Position numbers and translations under genes: made by a program. The notes under the pieces are model-generated. The model did no database searches. It was not told where the DNA came from and was given only the letters and a program-made list of their open reading frames with translations. A DNA stretch of 64,000 nt. Origin: Chanodichthys erythropterus (lineage: Eukaryota > Chordata > Actinopteri > Cypriniformes > Xenocyprididae). The stretch lies in the NCBI RefSeq assembly GCF_024489055.1, contig NC_090228.1:39209709-39273708 (forward strand). Direction: 5' to 3'. Every line of letters begins with the position of its first letter. Position 1 is the stretch's first letter. Positions 12,023 to 22,100 of this stretch are shown here, piece by piece.

Positions 12023-12828
12023 GCACATTCAACAATCTGTGGAAGAGAACTTTTAGTGTAAGAAAGAATTTACAAAAAAGCATTACTTAGCATGCTAACC
12101 ATATTAGCATGCTAAGCTAACTTAATGCTAATGAAGCTCATGGTTAACTTGATAGCTGAAGAGCCACATTAAAGAGAATGACAACTGGTTAGCATGCTAA
12201 GCAATTAGCATGCTAAGCTAACTAGCATAAGACAACAAACACAAGCAAGGTCACATTCAGAGATGAATATCTTGGGAATGGTAGCGAATATCAAAAATCC
12301 GTTCAGTCATTTCTGTGCGGCTCGGTCCAAAGATCACCTGAGCTGATTTTGGACAAAATTGGACAAAAATTGTAGGAGGAGTAGTGAAAAAATGGAATAC
12401 TGTACTTTTCAAAATGGCCACTACTGTACTGGGTGGAGTCTTAATGTAAGATATTGAATGTGATCAGTATGAAGAGAGGAATCAGTTGTATTGACATTCA
12501 TTTTTCTGGAACAAAGGGTTCAAAAGTTATAACCTTTACAAAAGTGAATATTTGAACTGGTGGTGGCGCTATAGACTTAGTCCTAGATACTCCAAAGTTG
12601 GTCAAATTACTTTTAATTACTATCACTACAAGCATGCCAAATTTGATAATTTTCCTTCTTATGGTTCATTGATTACCATACAGGGGGAAGAAGAATAACT
12701 ACGAATTTGGACATAAAGGAATTGCATGTGATAGCTTCAGATTAGACCAGTTTTAGGCAGAATGCCTAGAACAGACACAAGTTCTGCATCTTTTCCTGCC
12801 ACAGTACCTCATGCGGTCTGGGCATGTG

Positions 12829-12905
12829 TCACACTGAGTTTCGAACCCACGATGCAGAGCATTCGGGATCCGTGGCGTAACACATTGAGCTAATCAGCCA
12901 TGCAA
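12829..12905 (-). other. tRNA-like module 3
   Basis: On the minus strand it reads GATTAGCTCAATGTG and then GGGTTCGAAACTC. It lies about 888 bp from module 2, the same spacing as the internal tandem duplication, so it probably arose with that duplication and then diverged. Confidence 0.45.
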
Positions 12906-14449
12906 GTTCATCAGTATGCTAAGCAGAGGTTTCAGTGTGAGAAAGAGTTCACAAAAAAAAAAGCTTCATAGCATGTTAACCATATTAGTATGCAAAGTTA
13001 TTTAATGCCAACTAAGTTTTGGTTAACCTGTTGACTGAAGACCACATTAGAAAGAATAGCAATAGTTTAGCATGCTAAGCAATTACTGTGCTAAGCTAAC
13101 TAGTATAAGACAACAAACACAAGCAAGGTCACATTCAGAGATGAATATCTCGGAAATGGTAGTGAATATCAAAAATCTGTTCAGTCATTTCTGTGCGGCT
13201 CGGTCCAAAGATCATCTGAGCTGATTTTGGACAAAATTGACCAAAATTTGTAGGAGGAGTAGCGAAAAAACTGTTTTTCATTTACTTCAATATGGCAGAC
13301 AGGTACATTTAAGGAAAATGACAAATGATACATTGTCGGAATCGGCATAAGCCAGGGAATAAAATGACATGAAGCATACACATTTTGGAAAGTGTTTTCA
13401 AAAGTTATAAGCGTTTTTGAAATAATCATTACATCTGTGGAATAGTAGGTGGCGCTGTGCTGAAACTTCTCAGGTACCTTCACGACCTTCTAAAGGTCAT
13501 ACATACCATTTTTTGTGAAGATATGTCAAATTGTTTAAAAGATATCGCAATTTATGACAAAATTCAAAATGGCGGACACGTGATTCATCCAATATTGACA
13601 GAATCGGTATCGTCGGATTCGGCATGATCCAAGGAATCCATAGACACCAAGATCTTGATTTTCTGACAAACTGTTCAAACGTTATTGGCCAAAATAGCCA
13701 TTTTTCATTTCCATGACCTGTAGGTGGCGCTGTTCCCAAGTTTGGCATAGACCCTCAGACCATGGTTCTGATGAAGGGTACCAATTTTTGTTTCGATTGC
13801 TCAAAGTTTGGCCGAGATACAGCCTCTATACTAATTTTGGGTCGACCTCGTTAACTTCGTGACATCATAACCTTTGAACAAAGATGAATAAAAAAAATCT
13901 GTTCAGTCATTTCTGTGCGGCTCAGTCCAAAGATAATCTGATCAAAGATTGGACAAAATTGGACAAATTTTGAAGGAGGAGAAGCGAAAAAAACAAATAC
14001 TGTACTTTTCAAAATGGCCGCTACTGTAATGGGTGGAGACTTAATGTAAGAAGTTGAATAGCATCAGCATGAAGAGACGAATCAGATGAACTAAATTTAA
14101 TTTTTCTATGACAAACAGTTCAAATGTTAAAACCGTTAGAATGTTGAAATTTTGAACTGGTGGTGGCGCTATAGAGTTGGTCCTAGAGACTCCAAAATTG
14201 GTCAGATTTCTAGACATGACCATCACTACAAGTGTGCCAAATTTCATCATTTTCTCATGTTCCGTTGATAGGGCTGCTATAGACTCCCATTCGGGAGGAA
14301 GAATAATAATAATAAAAGGGAAAACGTACAATTACAATAGGGGCTACAGCCCCTTCGGGGCTTGGCCCCTAATAATTATTTGTGACACTACAAGAACTGA
14401 ATGACTGATTTCCATCAACACAACACCATCACTTTCAACATCATGACAC

Positions 14450-14455
<6 letters not shown>

Positions 14456-14485
<30 letters not shown>
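14456..14485. repeat. (CA)n microsatellite
   Basis: A run of about 15 CA dinucleotides. Similar short CA/TG tracts occur at about 8164-8183, 19159-19190 and 24744-24762. Confidence 0.9.
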
Positions 14486-14489
<4 letters not shown>

Positions 14490-14605
14490 TGATCTCACTG
14501 TCTATATAAAGATTCATTACACACATTTATTCTGACATGTTATTTCACTGACAGAAGTTCAGCTGTAGTATTAATGTAATGAAGAGAAAGTAAGAGACTC
14601 TATAA

Positions 14606-14802
14606 CAGGGATGGACAACTCCGGTCCTGGAGGGCCAGTGTCCTGCAGAGTTTATCTCCATCCCTGATAAAAACTCACTTGCCTATAACTTTCTGCTAAT
14701 CCTAAAGACCTTGATTAGCTGGTTCAGGTGAGTTTGATTAGGGTTGAAGCTAAACTCTGCTGGACACTGGCCCTCCAGGACCGGAGTTGTCCATCCCTGC
14801 TA
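14606..14802. mobile_element. ~197-bp palindromic MITE
   Basis: AGGGATGGACAACTCCGG at the left is repeated inverted at the right (CCGGAGTTGTCCATCCCT), with GTCCTGGAGGGCCAGTGTCC pairing with its complement inside. The whole unit can fold into one long hairpin. It matches a foldback family common in cyprinid genomes (recalled, not searched). Confidence 0.85.
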
Positions 14803-14874
14803 TATAACATCTCACTGTTACTGATTCATCATGAGTTTAAAGCATTATGGGTAGAATCTCTCTATTCTGTTTCA

Positions 14875-15352
14875 TCAACACAGTTTCACTGATCCATTAT
14901 AAACACTAAACCCAGGATAGAGCGGTTGAGTGAATGTGGTCTGGACTGTGTGGATGAGGCTCATTGTGTCTCCAGAGATGCTGTAGAAGGACAGAGTTCC
15001 TGCACTGTGATCCACATAGACTCCTATTCCACCGCTGATAGACTTTACTGGGAGTTCAGTCTCTATGTTATTGTGTCTGAATGAGTAACTGTAGGAAGAG
15101 CAGATCAAACTCCAGGACTGATCATTAGATCCAAACAAACACTCATTACCCACCCCTTCCTGCTGATGCTCTTATATGTCACTGATATATACACACTCTC
15201 TCTACACAACACCTGAGCATAACCATCAAATCTATCTGGATGATCAGGATACAGCTGAAGCTCTGGGTATGTGTTAGTAATCACTTTGTTCCTCTCAGAC
15301 AGACAGAGGCATATATATGCTGTGCTCAGATCCAGATTGAGCTGATGGGAAT
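14875..15352 (-). pseudogene. Damaged PRY-SPRY (B30.2) exon of a TRIM-type gene
   Basis: Reading down from a splice acceptor (CTCTCCATCAG) at 15352, the PRY part reads LSERNKVITNTYPELQLYP and PDHPDRFDGYAQVLCRESV. It then jumps to YISVTYKSISRKG, missing about 15-20 residues that the intact B30.2 exon at 18.6-19.1 kb has (SGRCYWEAEWSG and neighbours). A frameshift follows at about 15153. The rest is open in another frame (CLFGSNDQSWSLIC, GVYVDHSAGTLSFYSIS) to a stop at 14875. It is the probable last exon of the TRIM relic upstream and cannot encode a folded SPRY. Gene conversion or independent origin next to the NLR B30.2 exon remains possible. Confidence 0.8.
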
Positions 15353-16494
15353 CTGATGGAGAGAAAACACATCAGAATCAGGAATTATGAATCTGTCTGA
15401 TATCCTGTGCAAATCATCATTATCCATTATCTAGAAAGCCCCCTCATTGTCTTCCCTGAATATTATTGTTGGTTATTATTCTGTTTATTATAATTAGGCC
15501 TTAACTGATAATTTCATTAATCAAGGATCTATTAAATTGATTATTTTAAGTGCTGTACACTTTGGTGATCTTGATATTTCTTTAAATATCTATCTGTTTC
15601 CCCAAAGGTTAAAGAGACTTGTTAAAAAATCATGTTTAATATTTTAGTGAAAGATTTTTTTAGTTTGTTCTTCCTTTTCTGGAACTCTTAAAAAGCTTTT
15701 TTACCACTGTGAATAGTTTCTTTGTAAACTTTGAATGTTGTATTAGTGAGTTTCAATCCTCCCCCTCCAGCAAACAGTCATTCACATGAAACAATCACCA
15801 CAATTAGCAAATGACAATGATCAAATCAATTTTTGTTTTCAAAATCCTGCCCTACATTTTTTTCTCATTTGAGAAGTCGTTTTATGTTGTATGTCAATCT
15901 CAATTTCCATTTCATGACGAAATAAATTGTTGAAATGGTTGAAAAGATGCTGTCTCCACAAGCAGCATAAGAAGGAAGTCAATAGGCCACATCCTGAATC
16001 TAGTGCAGCACATCCTGATAAATGCATATGGAATGTGGGCGTTGAGTAGAATATTTTTTCTTTTATTGCAGACTATGGCCACGTAAACACTACAGCTAAA
16101 TTCGGTTGTCCGTTCACCTTTTAGTAAACACCTTCGCGTTCTGTACACACACAGTTCAATAAAATACGAAAAATACAGGTATTACATAATACATTTACAG
16201 AAATTCTATGCAGTGTGTACGTAACCGAACTGAACAACTAGTTGTTAATGACGTTTACGTGCACCGGTGTAACGTTTGTCTCTCGTGTATGCGCGGCGAA
16301 TCACTGGGAAAGCACAAGCCTATCCAGATGCTTTATGCTGAAAATCGCGATTCATGTTTGCTCACAATAATAACTCCATAAACCCGTTTGCTTTACAACC
16401 AGAAAGCTATACATTAAGATAAAGTTCTTTGGCGTAGACCCCGTCTGTAGCACACATATCCTACCCGAAATAAAGGCAGGGGTGTTGCCGACCC
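15353..16494. other. Foreign insertion between TRIM exons 3 and SPRY
   Basis: Coding similarity of the coiled-coil exon stops abruptly at about 16495 and does not resume before the SPRY acceptor at 15352. The sequence between is AT-rich, with no recognised protein, no clear inverted termini and only short open frames. It either replaced or displaced the end of exon 3 and the short exons expected before B30.2. Confidence 0.5.
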
Positions 16495-16644
16495 CTCATT
16501 GATCTCCTGCTCCAGTCGTCCTTCAGCTCGACTCACTGCAGTCTTTTCCTGATCTCTGATCCGCTGTGTGGCCTCAGAGCGGCTTCTCTCAATGGAGCGG
16601 ATGAGCTCAGTGAAGATCCTCTCACTGTCCTCCACCACAGAGCA
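16495..16644 (-). pseudogene. TRIM exon 3 (coiled coil), truncated
   Basis: After an acceptor (TATCCTAACAG) at 16644 the frame reads CSVVEDSERIFTELIRSIER and continues to AEGRLEQEINE, the coiled coil of fish-type TRIM proteins. The match ends at about 16495 and the frame continues into unrelated sequence. In this family the exon is usually about 234 bp; here only ~150 bp remain. Confidence 0.8.
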
Positions 16645-16729
16645 CTGTTAGGATACACATCACAATCACACAGTGGCTTCAGTGAGTCTGACTGAGACTT
16701 GTCAAACTTATCTTCTTCTCCAGACTCAC

Positions 16730-16825
16730 CTTATGAGACTCCACAGCCTCTCTCAGCTGCTGAAGATCTTTCTCTCTCTGCTGGATCCTCTGCTGGAACG
16801 ACCTCTGCATCTCCTTCAGCTGGTG
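16730..16825 (-). pseudogene. TRIM exon 2 (coiled coil), 96 bp
   Basis: It is bounded by an acceptor (TGTCCTTTAG) and a GTGAGT donor and encodes HQLKEMQRSFQQRIQQREKD and following residues, ending AVESHK. Length and phase match the second exon of finTRIM-type genes. It looks intact by itself but belongs to a broken gene. Confidence 0.85.
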
Positions 16826-17036
16826 CTAAAGGACAAACCAATGACAGGAGAAACATCACATAAATCATCAAGTAAACAGATATGAATCCAGTATCAGTGA
16901 AGTGCTGAGATTGAGACGTTAAAGATCTTACATGATAAGGTTATAGGATCAGTCATAAATGTCAGCATTATTTCATCAAAGTCTAGTTTTATAGTGATAG
17001 TTCACCCATAAATGTAAAATGAATGTAAGTTTATAC

Positions 17037-17588
17037 CTGTTTCTCTGTCCTCTGTGCTGCAGCTGATACAGTGTCGTGGTTTTTATGTTCATCCATCGTA
17101 CACAGCACACATATACACTCAAGGATCTTGTCGTTTTTCTTGCAGATCATCTCCTGCAGTCGTCCAGTGGCTTCAGTCAGATTGTGCCTCTTTCCTTTAA
17201 TCAAACTCTCATGTTGTTCAAGGTGATTCTGACAGTAAGAGTTCAGACACACCAGACAGGACTTGATGGCTTTGTGTTTTCTTCCAGTACAGACATCACA
17301 CTGCACATCTCCAGCTCCAGCGTAACAGTCAGCAGGAAGTTTAATCTTCTTCAGTTTCTCCACCATTTCAGCCAGAATGGTGTTTTTAGCTAAAGCAGGT
17401 CTTGGACTGAAGGTCTGTCTGCACTGAGGACAGCTGTAGACTCTCATCTCATCCTCCTGGTGATCCCAGCAGCCTGTAATACAGATCTTACAGTAACTGT
17501 GTCCACAGTCGATGGTCACTGGATCCTTCAGGAGATCCAGACACACTGGACACATGAACTCATCCTGAGAAAATCTGGCTTCTGGTTG
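17037..17588 (-). pseudogene. TRIM exon 1: RING finger and B-boxes
   Basis: The frame holds an intact C3HC4 RING (CPVC, CGHSYCKIC, CPQC), which in TRIM proteins is the E3 ubiquitin-ligase domain, followed by a B-box 1 (CDVC, CLVC, NHLEQH) and a B-box 2-like stretch. Defects: B-box 2 reads KILECICVLC, about eight residues shorter than usual for the family and lacking one Cys pair, and its CxxH partner position is Asn in DEHKNHD. The expected start, upstream of ARFSQDEF, is replaced by CAACCAGAA and an in-frame TGA lies just before it, so the only Met left is at the RING edge (17555). The donor AACAG/GTATAA is at 17037. Together with the broken exons 3 and SPRY this points to a finTRIM pseudogene, same strand as the NLR and ~1 kb beyond its 3' end. 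Confidence 0.85.
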
Positions 17589-17639
17589 TCAAGCTAGCTG
17601 TCAGGATTCTAACTGTTACAACATGTGTTGTTATGGTAG

Positions 17640-17940
17640 TTTCAGAGCGGAAAAAGTAAGTGGATCAGTTTACCCCCAGCTGGTTCACTTTACCCCCTTG
17701 ATTTCTCTGGTCTGTCTCAGTTTACCCCTAAGCTGGGGTAAAGTGAGACACAATGTGACTTTTTAAAAAACAATTTTATTTTCACTGACCTTCATCCTGA
17801 ATACATTCTGATAATTTCTATGGCTAGGAAACATCCTGAATTAATGGGAAATGTGTACATTTTACTGATATATAATTTTAGCTTGCTTAGAGGGGAGCAA
17901 ATGTAAAAAAATGTCTCACTTTACCCCACTCTCCCCTATT
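17640..17940. mobile_element. Probable MITE with TTTACCCC-rich ends
   Basis: The left part has repeated CAGTTTACCCC motifs and TGGGGTAAAGTGAGACA; the right part ends TGTCTCACTTTACCCCACTC. The inverted pairing of these blocks suggests a small non-autonomous DNA element. Outer borders and target duplication are not clear. Confidence 0.5.
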
Positions 17941-18551
17941 AGTTAAGTGATTTTTTTTTTTAGAAAAATTAACATGTAGCTACTGTACCTGATATATAAT
18001 ATACCAAATTGATTGATATTGAATCATAATCAAATTTAATTATATTTGCATGTGTCTGTCATTAAAACTGAACCTACATTATAAAATTCAGGATGCAGAG
18101 ATTGAAATGCTTCATTTGATTCAGATGTTTGAAAAGTTAAATTTCACTCATCAGTAGCTCATCAAAGAGGCTGTCAGAGATTTGCAGAATCTGCAGAAGA
18201 CAACAGTCAATCATCTGACTTCTAACACCAGTTTAACACAGTCAACACCATCTATCACAGGACACAGAGTAAGAAATAGGATAAGCTTTATTGACATCAC
18301 TGTCTATATACAGAACAATGTAAGAAATAGAAAGCAGTAAACCTGAACAAAGCCGTCAAGTGCCATGATACTTCTCTAGACAACTCAACAATAACACACA
18401 TACACAATATTTGATATTACACACAGTTCTGGACCTTTAATAAAGAACAAATCCAATTTACATGATTACATAGTCTCTGAAAGTAAATACAAAACCGGTC
18501 AGAGCTCATCCAGATGGTTAATCATGTGAGGTGACTGACTGTTTATTTCAA
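17941..18551. other. Intergenic and 3' untranslated region of the NLR gene
   Basis: On the minus strand an AATAAA lies at about 18541-18546, directly after the stop codon of the NLR B30.2 exon, and could serve as a polyadenylation signal, although this would leave a very short 3' UTR. No other feature recognised. Confidence 0.45.
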
Positions 18552-19123
18552 TCAGATGTGTGTGATGTCTCTGCTGTTGCTCACAGGCTTTTTGGTCTCA
18601 CACAGACACACTGAGGCATTTAAACCAACCATAAATCCAGCACAGAGAGACTCAGTGAATGTGGAGGTGAATGTGTGTAAGTGTGTGAGTGTGTGTGTGT
18701 CAGAGATGCTGTAGAAGGACACAGTGCCAGCTGGCACATCCACATAAACTCCTACTCTCCTACAGGAGCCTGAAGGCACATGGGTGTCAGTGAACTTATG
18801 GTTGTGACTGACACTGAATGTGTTAAAATGGCAGATCAGACTCCAGGAGTTTTTACTGCGCCCAAACCAACAGTCTTCACTACCTCCTTTCCTGTTGATT
18901 CCTTTATATGTCACTGATATTTCAGCATATCCACTCCATTCAGCCTCCCAGTAACAGCGTCCAGACAGACTCTCACTACACAGAACCTGAGGACACTCAT
19001 CAAATCTCTCTGGATGATCAGGATATGACTGAGATTCTCTCACATGTGTCACCTTTCTATTATCCTCAGAGAGAATGAGCTGAGGGTTTGCTGTGTTTGA
19101 ATCCAGAGTGAGATCACAAGCAT
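18552..19123 (-). CDS. NLR exon: PRY-SPRY (B30.2) terminal exon
   Basis: Acceptor CTTGTGTTCAG at 19123. The frame ACDLTLDSNTANPQLILSED, then YPDHPERFDECPQVLC, SGRCYWEAEWSG, CWFGRSKNSWSLIC, GVYVDVPAGTVSFYSIS and LCAGFMVGLNASVCLC covers the complete PRY and SPRY signature and ends at a stop at 18552. It is uninterrupted and much better kept than the related exon at 14.9 kb. Joined to the linker exon, the split codon restores LYK-Y-ACDLTLD. Confidence 0.9.
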
Positions 19124-22100
19124 CTGAACACAAGAAGAGAGACATTTATAACATAAAAATGTGTGTGTTTGTGTGTGTGTGTGTGTGTACGTACATTTGT
19201 ATAGTCCTGCTGTAATCCTGAACTCTCCTCCATGTTCCACACTGTAAAACACACATTGTGCCACATCAGTTTAGCTCTCGTTAGCCACAGGCCCATAAAA
19301 AGAGTTGGGCAAGTTACTTCCAAAATGCAATACATTATATATTACTAGTTACTATCATTTGAAAGTAATTAGTTACATTACAATATTACTGTCTCTGAAC
19401 TGTAGTGCATTACACTACTTTTGCATTACTTTCTATTGTAGCATACACAGCATGACTGTGTAGACCAGTGATTGTCCAGGGGGGCTTAGAGATAACTTGT
19501 CATTTTTGAGATAGCTTAAAATTAATTAAATCTTTCAGTTGGGACTTCCGGTTATGGCGGTGGCGTGACAAGTCGCAGATTTCAACCCTCGTGCATTAGG
19601 CTAGAATTAATCCTTCTAAACCCACTTAAGATACTTAATTTAAGTTGGTGGAATAGCTAAAGAGATTACTAAAACAATGCCGTCGAAGAAAAAGATCAAA
19701 AATAAAGAGAGATTGGAAGTGGAATCACAAATTATGCCATCCGAACCTGAAAGCCCGAGCGAGCACGAAGAGACGGAGGATGAAGGAGATGAGGCCTCAA
19801 ACGAGAATCCTAGTAACGCGGAGATGATGAAGGCCTTTAAAGCAATGGAAAGACAAGTAAGCGGCAAGGTGGACGAAATTTTTTCGGCGGTCGTGGATGT
19901 CAAAGGGAGATTGACAGAGGCGGAGGAGCGAATTTCAGGGGCAGAGGACGAAATCGTCCAACTGAAGGTCAGAAATGATACGCTGGAAAAACAGATGAAA
20001 TCAATGGCTGATAAGGTAATTGACTTGGAGAACAGAAGTAGGAGGGATAATCTTAGGTTGGTTTGCTTGCCGGAGAAAGAAGAGGGATCGGATGCGTGTG
20101 CTTTTCTGGAAAAGTTTCTACCAGAGACTTTGGAGTTGGGAGAAAGCGTTACGCCATTGATAATAGAAAGAGCCCATCGGTCAAAAATACGGACAAGATG
20201 GTAAAGTGCAGCCAAGGACTGTCATAATGAAGTTCCTCAATTTCAAACAGAAGGAGCATGTTCTAAAGGCTGCAAAGAGTAAGGGAGCAATTGCATACAA
20301 AGGTTCCAATCTTCGTTTTTTTCCGGTTTTGTCGGCAGAACTTCACAGGCAACAAAGAAAGTACGATGCTATCCATCAAAAATTGCGTGACAAAGGAATC
20401 AACCGACACCGAGTAATCTTTCCTGCTCGATTGCTTCTTACACATGGAGACCGTACTGTGATTATGAACAGTCCAGAAGAAGTGGAGAAATATATGCAGC
20501 AGGTCGAGGATAAGTGAACTGAGGTATCGAGTCCAGAAGAAATGGATAAAGAGATGCAACAAATTGAGAACAAGTAAACGGAGGTATTAAGGCGAGGTAC
20601 TGAGGACTATATGTAAAATTGTAGTTTATTTTCTTTGTCTGTAGGTTGTATATTCGTCCAAAGTAGATATTTAATTTTGTTTTAATAAGGGTAACAAGAT
20701 AAGTATTTGAAGTTTAAGTTAATTCATTTATGGTTCAGAAGAGGGCGCTTTTGCTATAATATTTGAAAAAAGAAATGACACAAAGTGAAAGTCTGACTTT
20801 ATTTTAAGATAATAGTTTGAAGATATTAGGTTAATATAATGTGTATAGTTGGAAAGATGTTACTTGGAAATATAAGACTGACAGACTGTCAGCGTATTTG
20901 TGTTTTTTTTTTTTTCTCTTCTTTTCTTTGAGGTAATAGTATTTTATTGGACAAGTCATGGCTTGGTTATAATATGTGGGTATAAAAATGGATAAGAAGG
21001 TTGAAACGGTAACGATGGATAGAGGGGTTGGTGTTCATAGAACAAATAGGAGAAGACCATTTAAGAAGTCGAGTGTAGGGAAGGGGGTTACTGATACAGA
21101 TGGTACCAGTGAAGCATGGAAAATGCTGGGGTAAGTTCATATTTTATGTTATTAGTTTTGTTTTAGTTATTTTAGGTTTGGCCTCGTATATTTTGGCAAA
21201 TATATGGTTCAAGGTAATGAGGATGGTTAAAACAAAAAATTGGCACAGATAGGAGGGATTAAGCTTCTATCATGGAATTGCAGGGGGCTGGGGAAACTAA
21301 AAAAGATTAAATAGGTGATGACTAGAATTAAGCATATACAGGCAAATGTGGTATTCTTGCAAGAGTCACACATGACTAAGGAGGAAGTGATCAAAATTGA
21401 AAGAAGGTGGCAAGGACAAGTATTCTCGGCATGTTTTACTACACAAGCCAGAGGGGTAATTACATTAATACATAAAGCTGTGCCATTTCAAGTAAATAAT
21501 GTTATTAAGGACCCAGCTGGAAGATTTGTGATTATTCAGGGAAGATTGGTAACAGAGATAATAAATTTAGTAAATATCTATGGCCCTAATAAGGATGACT
21601 CTAAATTTTATAGCAACATATTTCTGTTGGTGGCTTCATTACCAGGTCAGGTTATAATGGCGGGGGATATGAATTGTACACTTGATCCAGGAAAAGATAG
21701 ATCTACGGGAGTTGATACCGCACATGTGAATTCTAGAAAACAGATTCTACATTTTATAGGAGAGCTTAAACTAGTGGATATATGGAGGCATATTAACCCA
21801 AAACAGACTGCATATTCATGCTATTCGGCAACACACCAAACTTACTCTAGAATAGACTACTTTCTTGTCAGCCCAATTGCTTTCAAAATGTATAGATTGT
21901 CAATACCTTAGTATTGTCATTTCTGATCATGCACCAGTGTCTTTGTCATATGTTGATTCAAAATTAGTTAAAGATACCCCTAAATTGCGATTCCAACAAA
22001 GTTGGCTTAAAGATGCGTCATTTGTAGAGTTCTTGGGCAATCAAATTGACAATTACTTTGAAACAAATCAATTGGAAACTTCAGCAGGAATTCGGTGGGA

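Larger units (their letters stand above)
11283..14370. mobile_element. ~3.1-kb element with inverted GGGGCCAAGCCCC termini
   Basis: The left end GGGGCCAAGCCCCAGAAG is matched by the right end, which on the minus strand reads GGGGCCAAGCCCCGAAG. Each end is itself rich in short hairpins. The body is made of diverged tandem modules: GTTCAGTCATTTCTGTGCGG occurs at 12301, 13179 and, shortened, at 13901, and TTAGCATGCTAA palindromes cluster at 12080-12230 and 13060-13100. GGTGGTGGCGCTATAGA occurs at about 12560 and 14160. Three tRNA-like stretches lie on the minus strand. No transposase frame. Superfamily unknown. Confidence 0.7.

Noticed and set aside
11539..12905. tRNA-like stretches as real tRNA genes
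   Set aside because: The acceptor and anticodon stems do not pair properly and all three are inside a repeated element; kept only as tRNA-like modules.
17076..17393. 105-codon plus-strand frame over TRIM exon 1
   Set aside because: Antisense shadow of the RING/B-box exon.
19640..20215. 191-codon minus-strand frame opposite L1 ORF1
   Set aside because: It is the antisense shadow of the acidic and coiled-coil ORF1, as its Ser-rich composition shows.
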